Shown here: positions 19,531-30,738 of the stretch, one piece after another
How the letters are laid out: every line of letters starts with the position of its first letter
Numbering within the stretch: the first letter of the stretch is position 1
Assembly (NCBI RefSeq): GCF_018913985.1
Contig: NZ_JAHMHK010000001.1
Span: forward strand, 62,001-126,000
Direction of reading: 5' to 3'
DNA from: Mycoplasma zalophidermidis
GTDB lineage: Bacteria; Bacillota_I; Bacilli_A; Mycoplasmatales; Metamycoplasmataceae
DNA: 64,000 nucleotides
Position numbers and translations under genes: made by a program
Notes under the pieces: model-generated
Seen by the model: only the letters and a program-made list of their open reading frames with translations
Told to the model about the DNA's origin: nothing
Database searches by the model: none

Positions 19531-22155
19531 ATGAAAAAAAATAAACTAATACTACTTACAAATTGCGGATTACATATTTTGCCATTTGTTGCAATTTCTG
19601 CATCATGTAAAAATAATGATGACGCAAAAAAAGAAAATCAACCAGATAAAAAAGTTGATGATGCTAAAAATTCAAAAATTAATAATGATTCAGGTAAAAA
19701 AGATGTGCTTGGTTCTGAAGGTTTAAATTCTGTTAGACAACTTTCGTTTAATCAATTATTTGATTTACAAATTGAAGAGTTTGGTGTTACAAAAAGTAAA
19801 AATAGTTTTACTCCTCAAACTATTCAAAAAAGATATGAAGAATTAATAAAATTAAGCCTAAAAGATAGTTACAAAAATAGAATTAATGTAAAAATCACAA
19901 CAGTTTCTACTGATTGAGATGCAAACCTTACCGGAAAATTAAAGATATCAGTATTACTATCTGACGTGAATAACCCAAATCTATCTGAAATTAGAACATT
20001 CGAACTTGATGGGTTTAAAATCAGTCCCAATGGAACAAATGATGACGGCACATTTCCATCAGATCCTAAGCAAAACGGATTTTCAGATAGCGATTTTGAT
20101 AAATATGTGAAAGCAAGTCAATTAGAAAGATGAAAAATTGATAATGCTGATTATATGCAAGGTATTAAAACCCAATACCATAATCAAAGTGTTGATCAAA
20201 TAAGACCAGAATTAAATTACACACCTGAATCAGCAAAAAAATTTAATTCAATAGCCAAAGATGTAAACATAAACACTTATGAAGATGCCGCTTATAAAGG
20301 ACACACCTTACCAAAATTAAAAGCAGATGGAAGCTTTGATGGATTATCAATTTACCCAAAAAGTGCTCCTGCCAAACATTCAAAAGTTGACTTTCTTGGT
20401 GGTAGAGACGTTTATCAATCTATAGGTTTGGCGCGTTTACTTCCTAACGAATTTTATAAACAAATAGGTCTTGAAACACTCGCTGTTGGTTTTAACTATG
20501 CTGAAACCTTCGCGGAAGAAATCGCTAAAGCAAAACAAAATATTGAATTAATTAAAAAATGAAAAACAAATAAAGAAACCATTAGACTTCAAGAATATAT
20601 AAAAGCAGCTACCGATCAAAAAGAAACTGAAAAAAATATCTTAAAATACGACGAAGAGAGAGAATTAAACAGAGCGGCTGAACAAGATAAGCCAGCAATT
20701 AAAAATGATTTTGCAGCTAAATACAAAAAAATAGATGACGAAATTAACAAAATTAAGAGTTATACGTTTGACGATTTATTAAAGATTTTTGAGGATGAAT
20801 TAAAAGGCTACGAAGATGAATTAAAATACAACCGTAAGTCACGTGGTGCTAACGGGACTATGTGAATAATGGATTATGAAATTCCTAATAACGGGGGATA
20901 TCCAACCAAATGATATTTTGGAACTAATTCACACGTTGCAAAATTAATGTCTTCTAGCACCTTTAATGGTTTTAACGTAACTGTTTTAAGCCCACAAACT
21001 GGCGTGAAATCCTTACTGAGATTAACCGGTTTAGACGATAGATTCACTAACTTTAATTTTGGTGGAAACAATATTGGCGAAGCTGTAAAAAAAGTATATG
21101 ACGCAACAGATTATTTAAATACTTCACCATCACAGTACCTAACAACTTCTGATAAAGAAAAATATAAAGATGTTGAAGAAATGATTGATTTTGCAGTTAT
21201 TGAAGTTGATTTTAAAAAATTAGTTAATTTACAAAGTTCGGTAATAAGAAATACTAAACCAGTACTTGATAATTCAGTGTTATCAAACGGCGATGCACAA
21301 AAATTAGCTAAATTAATTACTAATGATTACTATAGTAGAAGCGATGATAAAAAAACTAAGTTTCTTTCTAAATCATATCTATTAAATTACCAAAACATTG
21401 ATTTTCCAATTGCAAAAAGAAAAGGCGATACAAAAACAACTGATGAATTATTTGCCTTGGGTTATCCAATGGCTCGTGAAGATTTCTTCTTAAGAAGATA
21501 TTATGACGATGACCAAATAAAGTGAAAGGAAACATACCAAAGCTTATGAACAAACTCAGATTATAGATTCTACAGTGGTACTAATGTAAGCGAGGGCGGT
21601 CAGCCCAACTTCCCAGAGGAAAGATATAAAAGAGGTAACTACTTATCATATCAAGTTGGATACCGTTCATTTATTGATAAACCGGGTTTAAATGATGGAT
21701 TTATCGTTTCACCTATTAGAGGCAAGGAAATTTATAAAACATATAGTGATGATAAAACCACGTTAAAAAGCTACTTTAACACTGGTTTACAATATATGTT
21801 AAGACACTTTGTTCCTATTGGTGGTTCATCTGGTTCTAGTGTTAGAAATCAAAATAATGAACTAGTAGGTGTTCATAGCACAATCATACCGTCCGCCAAG
21901 ACTGACTTCGTAGCCGCTTTCAGATCTGAAGGATATGACTATAAAGGTGCTTACGGTGATTACAACCTTCCACAATACGATTTAATTTATGGTGGTGGCA
22001 AAGATCAGAAAACATCTTATTTAGATTCATTAATTAAAATTTATGGTGAAAACGGTCTAAAAACCTGGTTATTTAAAAAAGGTATTTCTAAAAAGAATGT
22101 TCCGAGTGAATTTTTGTTCAATCAAAATCAAAACAAGGAAAAACACAATGTTTAA
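19531..22155 (+). CDS. mip: immunoglobulin-cleaving serine protease lipoprotein MIP
   Basis: 874-residue lipoprotein. The signal peptide ends AISASC with acylated Cys26, followed by a polar Lys/Asp-rich linker. The C-terminal half is the trypsin-like DUF31 peptidase domain: His468 (GTNSHVA), Asp553 (IDFAVIEVDF) and Ser767 (GGSSGSS). MIP cuts the heavy chain of IgG held by MIB and releases the VH domain. AAGGAG overlapping the MIB stop codon serves as its ribosome-binding site, so the two are co-translated. All catalytic residues are present, so it should be active. Confidence 0.88.
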
Positions 22156-22179
22156 TTTAAGAGCGAAGGAAGGGGCGTA

Positions 22180-23679
22180 ATGACATCACCTATATTTAGT
22201 GATAAGAGAATCTATGATGACTATGAATCAATGAATTCTAAACAAAAAAATAATTTATCTATCAAAATATATCTAAGTATTTTAGGAATTTGGTTTTTTT
22301 GTTCGCTACTATTTATTTTGATATTTTCTAACCAGACTATAATGTCGGCGAAGTTGTATCAAAACAATTCTAGTTCGCTTGAAATTATTAGATTTTTCAA
22401 CTTTTCAACTTTAGAAACAAGAGAATATAATTTTACTTTATTGTTTCGAATATCCATTTTACTGTTTTTACTAATTTATCCAATAACTAAATCCTTTAGA
22501 GATATCCTAATTAATAAGGAAAAAATTAATAATTATTGACCTTGATTTAGTTTGTATTTTATATTATCGATTTCATCATTTATATTATTCTTTACATATC
22601 ATAGTTTTGAAGCTATAGAAATAGCAAAAGTTTTATGGGTGTTTATTCCTTTATACTTTATTGACCTAAGTTTTTCGCTTTATTCATATAATGTAAAGAA
22701 AAAATCTGACCCCATTACTTATGGTAATTCTTCTATATTAATTATTTCTCAAGTTTTCAAAGCACTATTAGTTTCATTTATTTTGACTATTTTCTTTACT
22801 TGAACCGCAAAGTCCGTTAACCCCGATTCACCTTCAAGCGCGAAACTAATGCTAATTGCAAATGATTTTAGTGATTGATTTAAACAATTATTTACTGAGA
22901 AAAAAGCAATTAATTTACTAATAATAATTTCTCTATTTTCTGGTGTGGCAATTTTGGTATTCTTTTCTAATTGAGATAAAATCAACTTGTTTTTAAATAA
23001 GCAATACGATTCTGCGTTTACAAGGAATTCGATTTACTTTTTACTTATTTCAGTATTAGCAATTTTAACCTGAACTACAAGTGTTTTTTTCGTAATTAAC
23101 AATAAAAGGAGTTTTGTAATTCCAGATAAGATATATATTTCTAATTATTGATATTTATCTTTTTCAGTGATTTCACTACTAATATTGGCATTCTACTTAA
23201 TATCTTCATTTGTGAAACCTTTTAAAACAAAAAGTCTAATAAAAAATACTATATCAATTTCTGGTTTTTCAACACTAAATTGAGTAAGCTTTTTTATTCT
23301 CACTATGGCAAATAATGATAATAGAATTAATCTAATTAATCTATTTATTACTTCAATCGTCTCAATCATTATGATGATAATTTACCTAAAAAGAAATATT
23401 TCCGCCACAAAAATATCTCTTTCGTTTATTTATCTTCAATTGGCATTTTTAGGAGTTTTAATATTCATTTTTGACCTAAATCAAATTCTAATATCTAAAG
23501 ATAATTTTGGATTTAATTATATAAATTCCGATTTATCTCTTACACAAATTCTGACAATTACTGAATTATGTATTGCAATAGCATATTCACTATACTCAGT
23601 TACCAATTTATGATTTACACTATACAAATTATCAATACACAAAAAAAATATAACTAAGGAGGTGAATAATGAAAAATAA
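22180..23679 (+). CDS. F1-like X0 ATPase, polytopic membrane component
   Basis: 499 residues with about 12 predicted membrane helices spread along the whole length and short loops. The N-terminus is polar and cytoplasmic. It is the first of seven ATPase-associated genes, 24 nt after MIP, and overlaps the next gene by 11 nt. In the F1-like X0 (type 3) clusters of mycoplasmas a large polytopic protein sits in this position and is presumed to be the membrane X0 part in place of F0 a/c subunits. I see no F0 a-subunit Arg motif or c-ring pattern. Function is by context. Confidence 0.72.
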
Positions 23680-24196
23680 TTCATTATTGAAAAAGAAAAT
23701 AAAATCAATGAAATTGCAAAATGAATTATCACTTATTAACTTATACGATTCATATAATTCCTTAATTAAGGACCCAGAATTTATATCATTTGAGCAATTA
23801 AACGCGTCGGTATTATTATCAAAAGGTATGGGTTTTGAATCGCCTAGTTTTACGAAATTCAATAACAAGTTAAAAGAAGCAATTGCCAAAAAGCACGACA
23901 TAATATTTAGAAATTTTATAATCAGTTTCAATATTGATCTTAAGTTTAGCCAAAATATTTTGGTACCAATCATAAAAAATGAAATTTCATCTTCAGTAAT
24001 TTGCACAAATCTATCATCATCGAATGACCCAAATCTCGATGATTATCTATGTAGTTTAAACGACAAAATAGACTCTCTTTTAAAAACAAAATCTTATATA
24101 GAAATTATGCCTGGTACAGTACTATTTAATAGCACTGAAAGCAACACTTTGAAATTGTTGTTCGGACCCGAGGTATTATCTTTAATTAAGGATTAA
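23669..24196 (+). CDS. F1-like X0 ATPase accessory protein (175 aa), unknown fold
   Basis: 175 residues, soluble, with basic helical N-terminus and several hydrophobic strands (for example ILVPII, IEIMPGTVLF). No membrane segment and no family I recognise by motif. AAGGAGGTG precedes the start, inside the end of the 12-helix gene. Position 2 of 7 in the ATPase set. Size and lack of membrane helices would suit a delta- or stator-like role, but that is only inference. Confidence 0.65.
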   Translation: MKNNSLLKKKIKSMKLQNELSLINLYDSYNSLIKDPEFISFEQLNASVLLSKGMGFESPSFTKFNNKLKEAIAKKHDIIFRNFIISFNIDLKFSQNILVPIIKNEISSSVICTNLSSSNDPNLDDYLCSLNDKIDSLLKTKSYIEIMPGTVLFNSTESNTLKLLFGPEVLSLIKD

Positions 24197-24200
24197 AACA

Positions 24201-25109
24201 ATGCATTTTAAAAAAATTGAACAAAAAAGAAACAGTCTAGAAAATATACATCTACGCGTTAGTAATGAAAAAAATATTTTATTAATTAATATTATGAAAT
24301 TGAACAAGAAATTACAATTTTATGTTCAAAACGCATTAATTAATAAAGAATTAATATCCAGCCTTAAATCACAATACGTTATAAAAAATGATTTTATAAA
24401 CAAAAACAACAAGTTAAATTTAATTTTTAAAAAAATTTTTAAAAAGCCTAAACAATTGTGAATTTACTTAACTGAAGAACAAAAACACTCAACAGATTCA
24501 TATACCCGATACGAGAAAATGATTTTAAAAAATACTAAAAAAATGTCTGTTGATTTTATAACTATTGGTGAAAGAGCAAAGGAATTTTGTGAACAAAATA
24601 AATTGTCAGTTTTAAAGTCGTTTAATAATTCGCAAAATGAAAAGGAACTTGCATATGATTTATCCTACTTAGTAAAATTTTTATATGTTGATGAATTATA
24701 TGATAGCGTTCATTTTGTCATAAATAGCAACAAAGCATTCAGCAGAGCATTTACTCTTTTACCTCTAGAAAATTTTGATGTAAATAAATTAACTAATATG
24801 GATAAAATCTCTTTTGAAGGCAGTGTAAAAAATTACGAAATCTATCCTAATATTGAAAAATTTATTGACAGTCAAATAGATATATTTTTATCAAACGCAA
24901 TTCATTCACTAATAATAGAGTCGTATTTTTATAATGCTAAAAATAATTTAATATCGACTAATCAAATTATTAAACAACTTGACGAAGATATTTTAAAACT
25001 TAATAAACAAATTATTAAACACAAACGTGAAAAAGAAATTGAAGAAATAGTGATGTTTTTTAGAAAAAATAAAGATGAAGAAAAGGATATAAATGGAAAA
25101 ACAGAATAA
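24201..25109 (+). CDS. F1-like X0 ATPase gamma-like subunit (candidate)
   Basis: 302 residues, mainly helical. The ends look like an ATP synthase gamma subunit: an N-terminal basic helix and a long C-terminal helix (about 245-290) with the order NAKNNLISTNQIIKQLDEDI then LNKQ and KREKEIEEIV. In F1 gamma the corresponding helix reads A..NA...I..L...YNKARQ..IT.EL.EIV. The central part has no motif I recognise. It starts 4 nt after the previous gene and overlaps the next by 17 nt. This would make it the rotor shaft of the F1-like complex. Confidence 0.6.
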
Positions 25110-25575
25110 TATCATTAAAGTCGTAATTAATTCATTGGCTAATATTCCTCTAGTTTTTAATAAATGTATATTGTATTTAAACGTCAACGACGAAAATAAC
25201 TGAAAGTTAATAAGTGATAAAGCATTAGCAAGCTTTGATAAAACTATTATAAAAATTGAAGACTATCAGAGAGATGAAACGTTTTTTTGCTTTTTATACA
25301 ATACAAACATTGTCTTGAACAATAAAATCGCTTCAATCAATAGTTTTTCTAAAATAGTTTTATACAAAATCAACAAACAGTCAAGTGAACAAGTTGAAAA
25401 TAAAAAAATGTATAAAAAGATTACCAACGAAATAAATTATTTAACTTCTGCACAAAGTATCGGCCTGTTATTAGATGAGGCGATTAAATTAGATAAACTA
25501 AAAACCAAGCAGTATGAATATAAAATGAAAATGTTATTATCATTAGAAACATATGAAGGAGATTATTATGAATAA
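25093..25575 (+). CDS. F1-like X0 ATPase small subunit, epsilon-like layout (candidate)
   Basis: 160 residues. The N-terminal 90 residues look beta-rich (alternating hydrophobics, one TGA Trp) and the C-terminal 60 are Lys/Leu-rich helices. This is the layout of F1 epsilon (beta-sandwich plus helical hairpin), but no diagnostic motif is present, so the call is by size, order and predicted structure. The start overlaps the gamma-like gene by 17 nt and the end overlaps the next gene by 8 nt. Confidence 0.55.
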
Positions 25576-27667
25576 AAAAAATAAATTGTTATATTCATTA
25601 GGATCTATTTCTTCATTATCTTTCCCTTTGGTTGTAGTCAGTGCTAATACTCAAACCGTTGAAAAACCAGATGATGTTCCATTGACACCAGATCCCGATT
25701 TTTATACCTTTAAAGACGAAGCGAATAAACAGATTGCTAATTCAATCGAGAAATCTATCGATGTAATTATTGGTTTCATCAAAGATAATTTAAATAAATT
25801 GAAAAATGATAATAAAACAGATTATAAAATAGTTTTATCACAAACGATTTATTTCAACAAATTACTCACTTTTTTCGAATCAAATAAACAAAAAATAATA
25901 TCTGACCCTGATAAATATGGTTTTTTCATAACCTTCCCTTACGCAATTTCTAGAGAAAAAAAATTGGGAAAGGGGAATGTTGAATTTAATGGGAAAAAAT
26001 TTGAAAATATTGTTTTTGGTCTTTCAGAAGATTCAAAAACAAATTATGAACGTGCAATTGATAAGAAAAGCATAAAAAAGGATAATGAGAACGAAAACAC
26101 GGTACAGAAAAATATCTTTCAAAATACCATTAAGAAGTACACAAAAACGTTTTTATCTGAGGTTAAAAATATTGTTTTTAACAACTCTGATATTTTAGTA
26201 GTAGACAAAGACTTCAATCTTGAATACATTAAAGATTCTGATGGTTCCGCATCATCGGCGTTGTCCATACAAATACCTAAGGGGTTTAAAACCTGAGATG
26301 AATACTTTATAAAAAAAATAACACCAAGATTTATTGAATTTGATTTAAAACAAAATCAGGAATTTATCCCTCAAGAAATCAAAAAACCTAAGTCGCCAGA
26401 AACCCCTCCTCAATTACCGCCTTTAATTCCCGGTAAACCTGCATTACCTACTAATCCCGCGATAACGAATGCTTCTCTTGATGCCTTACCCAGCCTGGTT
26501 CCTTTATTAAGATCTGATTATTCGTCATTTAGTTATGAAGATTTAGTTGAAGAGATTAATTTAAAAAAACGCGATATTTTTTTCTTTAATAATCCAATAA
26601 ATACAAGATACGTATATAATGTCGAACAAATTTACGATAATAAAACAGCTAAAATATCCATTTCCGAAAGAAAAAAACCAGAATTAAAAAGAATTTACAC
26701 AATTGGTTTTAATCTGGAAAATAATAGAAATTCTTTTGTACAAAAAATCTTTTATGAACAAATAAGTGCAATTGAAGAAACTGCAAGAAAATTTTATAAC
26801 GCAATAGGTTTAGATGAAAATTTAGATTACACAAAAATCAGAAACAGCAACCTACAAAATATTGTCTTTGGTATGGTAGATCAATTTATAAAATTAATTT
26901 ATTCACCCGAATTTTTACAAAAACAAAACGAAAGTATAAATTATTGAATTTCAAAAATGAATAACATAAATGACACTTATACAATAAAAAACGCAAAACA
27001 CGACATTATTAATTTATTTTTAAGTTCAGTTACATCCTCAACATTCAATTCCGAACACAATTGAAACGCTATAGCTCAAATTTACGATTCTTTTTTGAGT
27101 AACGATTATCCTGAGTATTTTAAATTTAATAACAAAACAATTTTAAAAAACTTTGAGTTAATGAATAGTAATTACAAACAAAAAACTAATCATACAAGTA
27201 ATTATGATATAAGCGTTATTGATCGTTTTGTGGATTTGATTAGCAAAAACGTCTATAAAACAAAGGCTTTATCAAATCCAACAACCTTTAACTTGGAAAA
27301 ATGGTATAACAGCTTTACCAAACAATTAGGAAAAGTTAATACTCAATTTCAATATTTAAGTATTCTTTCAGATAGCAAAACTATTAATGAGGATACATAC
27401 AAAAATTATAGCGACGCATACGAAAAGGCTGTCGAATTTATTAACGAACAAAAAGCATCCGTAAATGAATTTAAAAAGAATTTTGGTATTGTTTTAAGCG
27501 TTATTGGAACAATAATTTTTCTTCTTAATATAATTTTAATATCGTTAAATTTTAAAACCTTAAAACAAAGAAAATTAAGAACTCTTTACATCATTTTAAT
27601 CCTAGTTGGTTTGGTGATTATATCAGTTGGGGCAGGTTTAGTGTTTTTAGGAATGAAAGGAATATAA
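25568..27667 (+). CDS. F1-like X0 ATPase large surface-exposed membrane protein
   Basis: 699 residues. The N-terminal signal or anchor is at about 4-27, a Pro-rich linker (KSPETPPQLPPLIPGKP) near residue 276 joins two extracellular halves, and two hydrophobic helices near the C-terminus (about 639-661 and 672-693) anchor it. A large protein with membrane segments at both ends precedes the alpha-like gene in known F1-like X0 clusters. Its ectodomain could be the contact to MIB/MIP. AAGGAG before 25568 sets the start, five codons after an earlier in-frame ATG. Confidence 0.68.
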
Positions 27668-27668
27668 A

Positions 27669-29234
27669 ATGGTTAATTCAAAATTATTAAATAAAAAAAC
27701 TAACATAAATAAACCAATCATAAGTTCAATATTCGACTATATGATTGAAGTCTCGGGAGACTTTAATTACTCACAAAAACAAATGTTCAAAATCAAATCA
27801 AAACCTCATATCAAATTGCTTTTAATTAGTGCTCAAATTAACAAGGCAATATTGTTATCAAATGACTCAAAACACGAATTATGCGTAGGTGATGAGTTGG
27901 AATTAATTGACTCTAATTTTAGTATTTCAACTAACCATAATTTTTTTGGTAAGGTTATAGATGTTTCCGGAAATATAATTGTTTCTGATGACGATAATAT
28001 AGCAGTTTCAAATGAATACTCTCAACAAACTAGTCAGATTTTTAAATTAGCTCACGATCTTATGAGCGTTAAGACATTAAACGAACAACTTTACACAGGA
28101 ATCACATCAATCGACTTATTAATCCCTATTGGAAAGGGACAACGTGAGTTAATTATTGGTGACCGTCAAACCGGTAAAACTCATATTGCGCTAAACACAA
28201 TTATTAATCAGGCAAATAAAAATGTAAAATGTATTTATGTAGCAATCGGTCAAAAAAGAGAAAGTATCGCTTCTATCTACTCCACATTAAAAAAATATAA
28301 TGCTTTAAGAAACACGATTATTATTGACGCTTCTGCCACTTCAACATACGACCAATTTTTAGCGCCTTATGTTGGTATGGCTCACGCGGAAAACTTATCA
28401 TTAACTGATGATGTATTAATTGTATTTGATGATCTAACTAAACATGCAAATGTTTTTCGTGAAATGGCTTTATTATCTGATGCTCCCGTTGGTAAGGAAG
28501 CAATGCCTGGTGATATGTTTTTTGCGCACTCTCAATTGCTTGAAAGATCGGGTAGTTTTGTAAACAGAAAAACAATTACTGCTTTGCCTATTTTGCAAAC
28601 AATAGATGGCGATATAACATCACTAATATCTTCAAACATAATCTCCATAACAGATGGACAAATTGTTACAAGTAGCGATCTTTTCGCCTCTGGTAAATTA
28701 CCCGCAATCAATATTGATTTATCGGTATCGAGAACTGGTTCAAGTGTGCAAAATCACACAATCACAAAAGTTGCTGGAGAAATTGGTAAGATATTTAGAA
28801 AATATAAACGTCACTTAAAACTTGCTACATTAGATTACGAATTTAATAGTGAAACTTCTTCATTACTATCAAAAGGAAAAATGATAGATAAAATGTTCTC
28901 ACAAAGAGGCTTTTCATTATATTCTGATCGTTTTATTCTGCTAACTTCAAAAATAATTTCTTGAGGATTATTTAAAGGCGTTAAAGACGAACAAAAAGCA
29001 ATGAGATTTTTGAATAAATTAATCGACACTAACAAACAAGCTCGCGAAACTTTTGAAATTATATCTAGAGATACTAATTATGATGACAATATGATAAAAA
29101 ACTACTTCGCTTATGCACTGAAGCAATATTCTGATTTTCTGAACCTAGATTGAAATATTAAATTTGAAACGAAATTTTTGGACTTGGACAAGAAATATCT
29201 TGACAATATCGCATATGAATTAGGAGATAAATAA
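27669..29234 (+). CDS. F1-like ATPase alpha-like subunit
   Basis: 521 residues, homologous to ATP synthase alpha but divergent. Walker A is GDRQTGKT (164-171). The alpha-type DDLTKHAxxFREM, GKEAMPGDMFFAHSQLLERS and SRTGSS motifs are present. It would form the non-catalytic positions of the hexamer. The C-terminal third is poorly conserved. The stop codon overlaps the beta-like start by one base (TAATG). No other F1F0 operon is in this window, and the divergence plus the MIB/MIP link mark this as the type 3 F1-like copy, not the housekeeping one. Confidence 0.88.
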
Positions 29235-30613
29235 TGATTGGAAAAATAATAAAATTTAATTCAGATGTAGTAGAGGTTGAATTTAAACCTAACGAATTAC
29301 CAAAAATAAATGACTTATTAACACTACACAATGCCAAAACTTTCTTACTTGTAAAAAGAATTATTAATAATACTACGGTTGGTGCAATAATTATATATGT
29401 AGACAAACCAATAGCCCTTTCTGATAAGGTAGTCAACACAAACAGAAGTTTCATGGTTCCCGTGGGACAAAAATCAAAAAATAATATCTATGGTTTTGAA
29501 GGTAAGCCATTATTATTGCAACACATCGCTCCTGATTATGTCGAAATGAATTCAACTATAAATAATGAGAAATTTATCAACACAAAACCCGAACTTATTG
29601 AAACAGGAATAAAAGCTATTGACTTTTTCATTCCGATTATTAAAGGCAACAAAATAGGAATATTCGGGGGCGCTGGTGTTGGTAAAACGGTTTTAATGAA
29701 GGAAATAATATTTAATGTAAATAACAAATCATCAAAACAAACAAGTAATATTTTTATAGGTTCTGGTGAACGTTCACGTGAGGGGATTGAACTTTATAAC
29801 GAGCTAAAAGAATCTGATTTGTTGAAAAATTCTGTAATGTTCATTTCTAAAATGAATGAATCGCCAGGAGCTAGAATGTCTATTGTTCCCATTGGGATTA
29901 CAGCTGCCGAATATCTTCGTGACACGGAACAAGAGGATGTATTGTTATTTATAGATAACATTTACCGTTTTGTTCAAGCAGAAAATGAAGTTAGTTCTTC
30001 GTTAGGGAAAAAACCATCGGTAGGTGGATATCAATCAACATTAGAAAGTGATATAGCGAACGTAGAACACCGTATGTTTAAAAATAAAAACGGTGCAATT
30101 ACGTCATTTCAAACTATGTTTTTACCAATGGATGATTTATCAGATCCATCAGCCGTGGCGGTTTTTAACCACCTAGACGGAAATTTGGTTTTATCAAGAG
30201 CACAGAGTGCTAAAAATATATTCCCGGCCTTTGATCCTCTTGCAAGCCAATCTAACTCAGTAAATGAGACTATAATTGGTAAAGATCATTTTAACGCAAT
30301 ATTAGAAACTAAAAAAATATTAAAAACTTATAAGGACCTAGAGGATGTTATTCTAATTTTAGGTTTTGACGAATTAGATGATGAAAGTAAAATAATAGTC
30401 AAAAAAGCCCTTCAACTAGAAAACTTCTTTACTCAGAACTTTTTCATGACCCAACACTTTACAAAGTCACCTGGTCAATTTGTAAAACTAGAGGAAACCG
30501 TAAAAAGTGTTCAACGTATTTTAAATGGAGAATATTTAAAACAAAGTCCTGAAATATTTTCTTATGTTGGATCGGCACTAAATATCCCTACAGATAAAGA
30601 ACTAGGATTATAA
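29234..30613 (+). CDS. F1-like ATPase beta-like (catalytic) subunit
   Basis: 459 residues, homologous to ATP synthase beta. Walker A is GGAGVGKT (145-152), and the catalytic Glu lies in GSGERSREG. Beta-type LLFIDNIYRF, ENEVSSSLGKKPS, VGGYQSTLE and DDLSDPSA are all present, so ATP hydrolysis is expected. Last of the seven ATPase genes. A terminator follows at 30647. Confidence 0.9.
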   Translation: MIGKIIKFNSDVVEVEFKPNELPKINDLLTLHNAKTFLLVKRIINNTTVGAIIIYVDKPIALSDKVVNTNRSFMVPVGQKSKNNIYGFEGKPLLLQHIAPDYVEMNSTINNEKFINTKPELIETGIKAIDFFIPIIKGNKIGIFGGAGVGKTVLMKEIIFNVNNKSSKQTSNIFIGSGERSREGIELYNELKESDLLKNSVMFISKMNESPGARMSIVPIGITAAEYLRDTEQEDVLLFIDNIYRFVQAENEVSSSLGKKPSVGGYQSTLESDIANVEHRMFKNKNGAITSFQTMFLPMDDLSDPSAVAVFNHLDGNLVLSRAQSAKNIFPAFDPLASQSNSVNETIIGKDHFNAILETKKILKTYKDLEDVILILGFDELDDESKIIVKKALQLENFFTQNFFMTQHFTKSPGQFVKLEETVKSVQRILNGEYLKQSPEIFSYVGSALNIPTDKELGL

Positions 30614-30646
30614 TAACTATCAAACTCTAAACACACATATATTAAC

Positions 30647-30672
30647 TAAGCTGCTTTTGTAGCTTATTTTTT
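30647..30672 (+). terminator. terminator of the MIB-MIP-ATPase operon
   Basis: TAAGCTGC / GTAGCTTA stem (one G-U) with a TTTT loop, followed by TTTTTT. It ends the 13.4-kb operon that begins at MIB. Confidence 0.7.
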
Positions 30673-30726
30673 ATAAAACAATTATCATTTAATAAAAAAA
30701 TAAAAAAATAGTTAATTAATATTTGC

Positions 30727-30732
30727 TAAAAT
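30727..30732 (+). promoter_or_regulatory. -10 box of a leaderless transcript
   Basis: TAAAAT ends 6 nt before the ATG at 30739. No Shine-Dalgarno. The second protease is therefore transcribed separately from the operon upstream. Confidence 0.55.
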
Positions 30733-30738
30733 AATTTC

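Noticed and set aside
27669..30613. Housekeeping F1F0 ATP synthase operon
   Set aside because: No F0 a, b or c genes are present. The alpha and beta genes are divergent and sit behind MIB/MIP, as in the F1-like X0 type.
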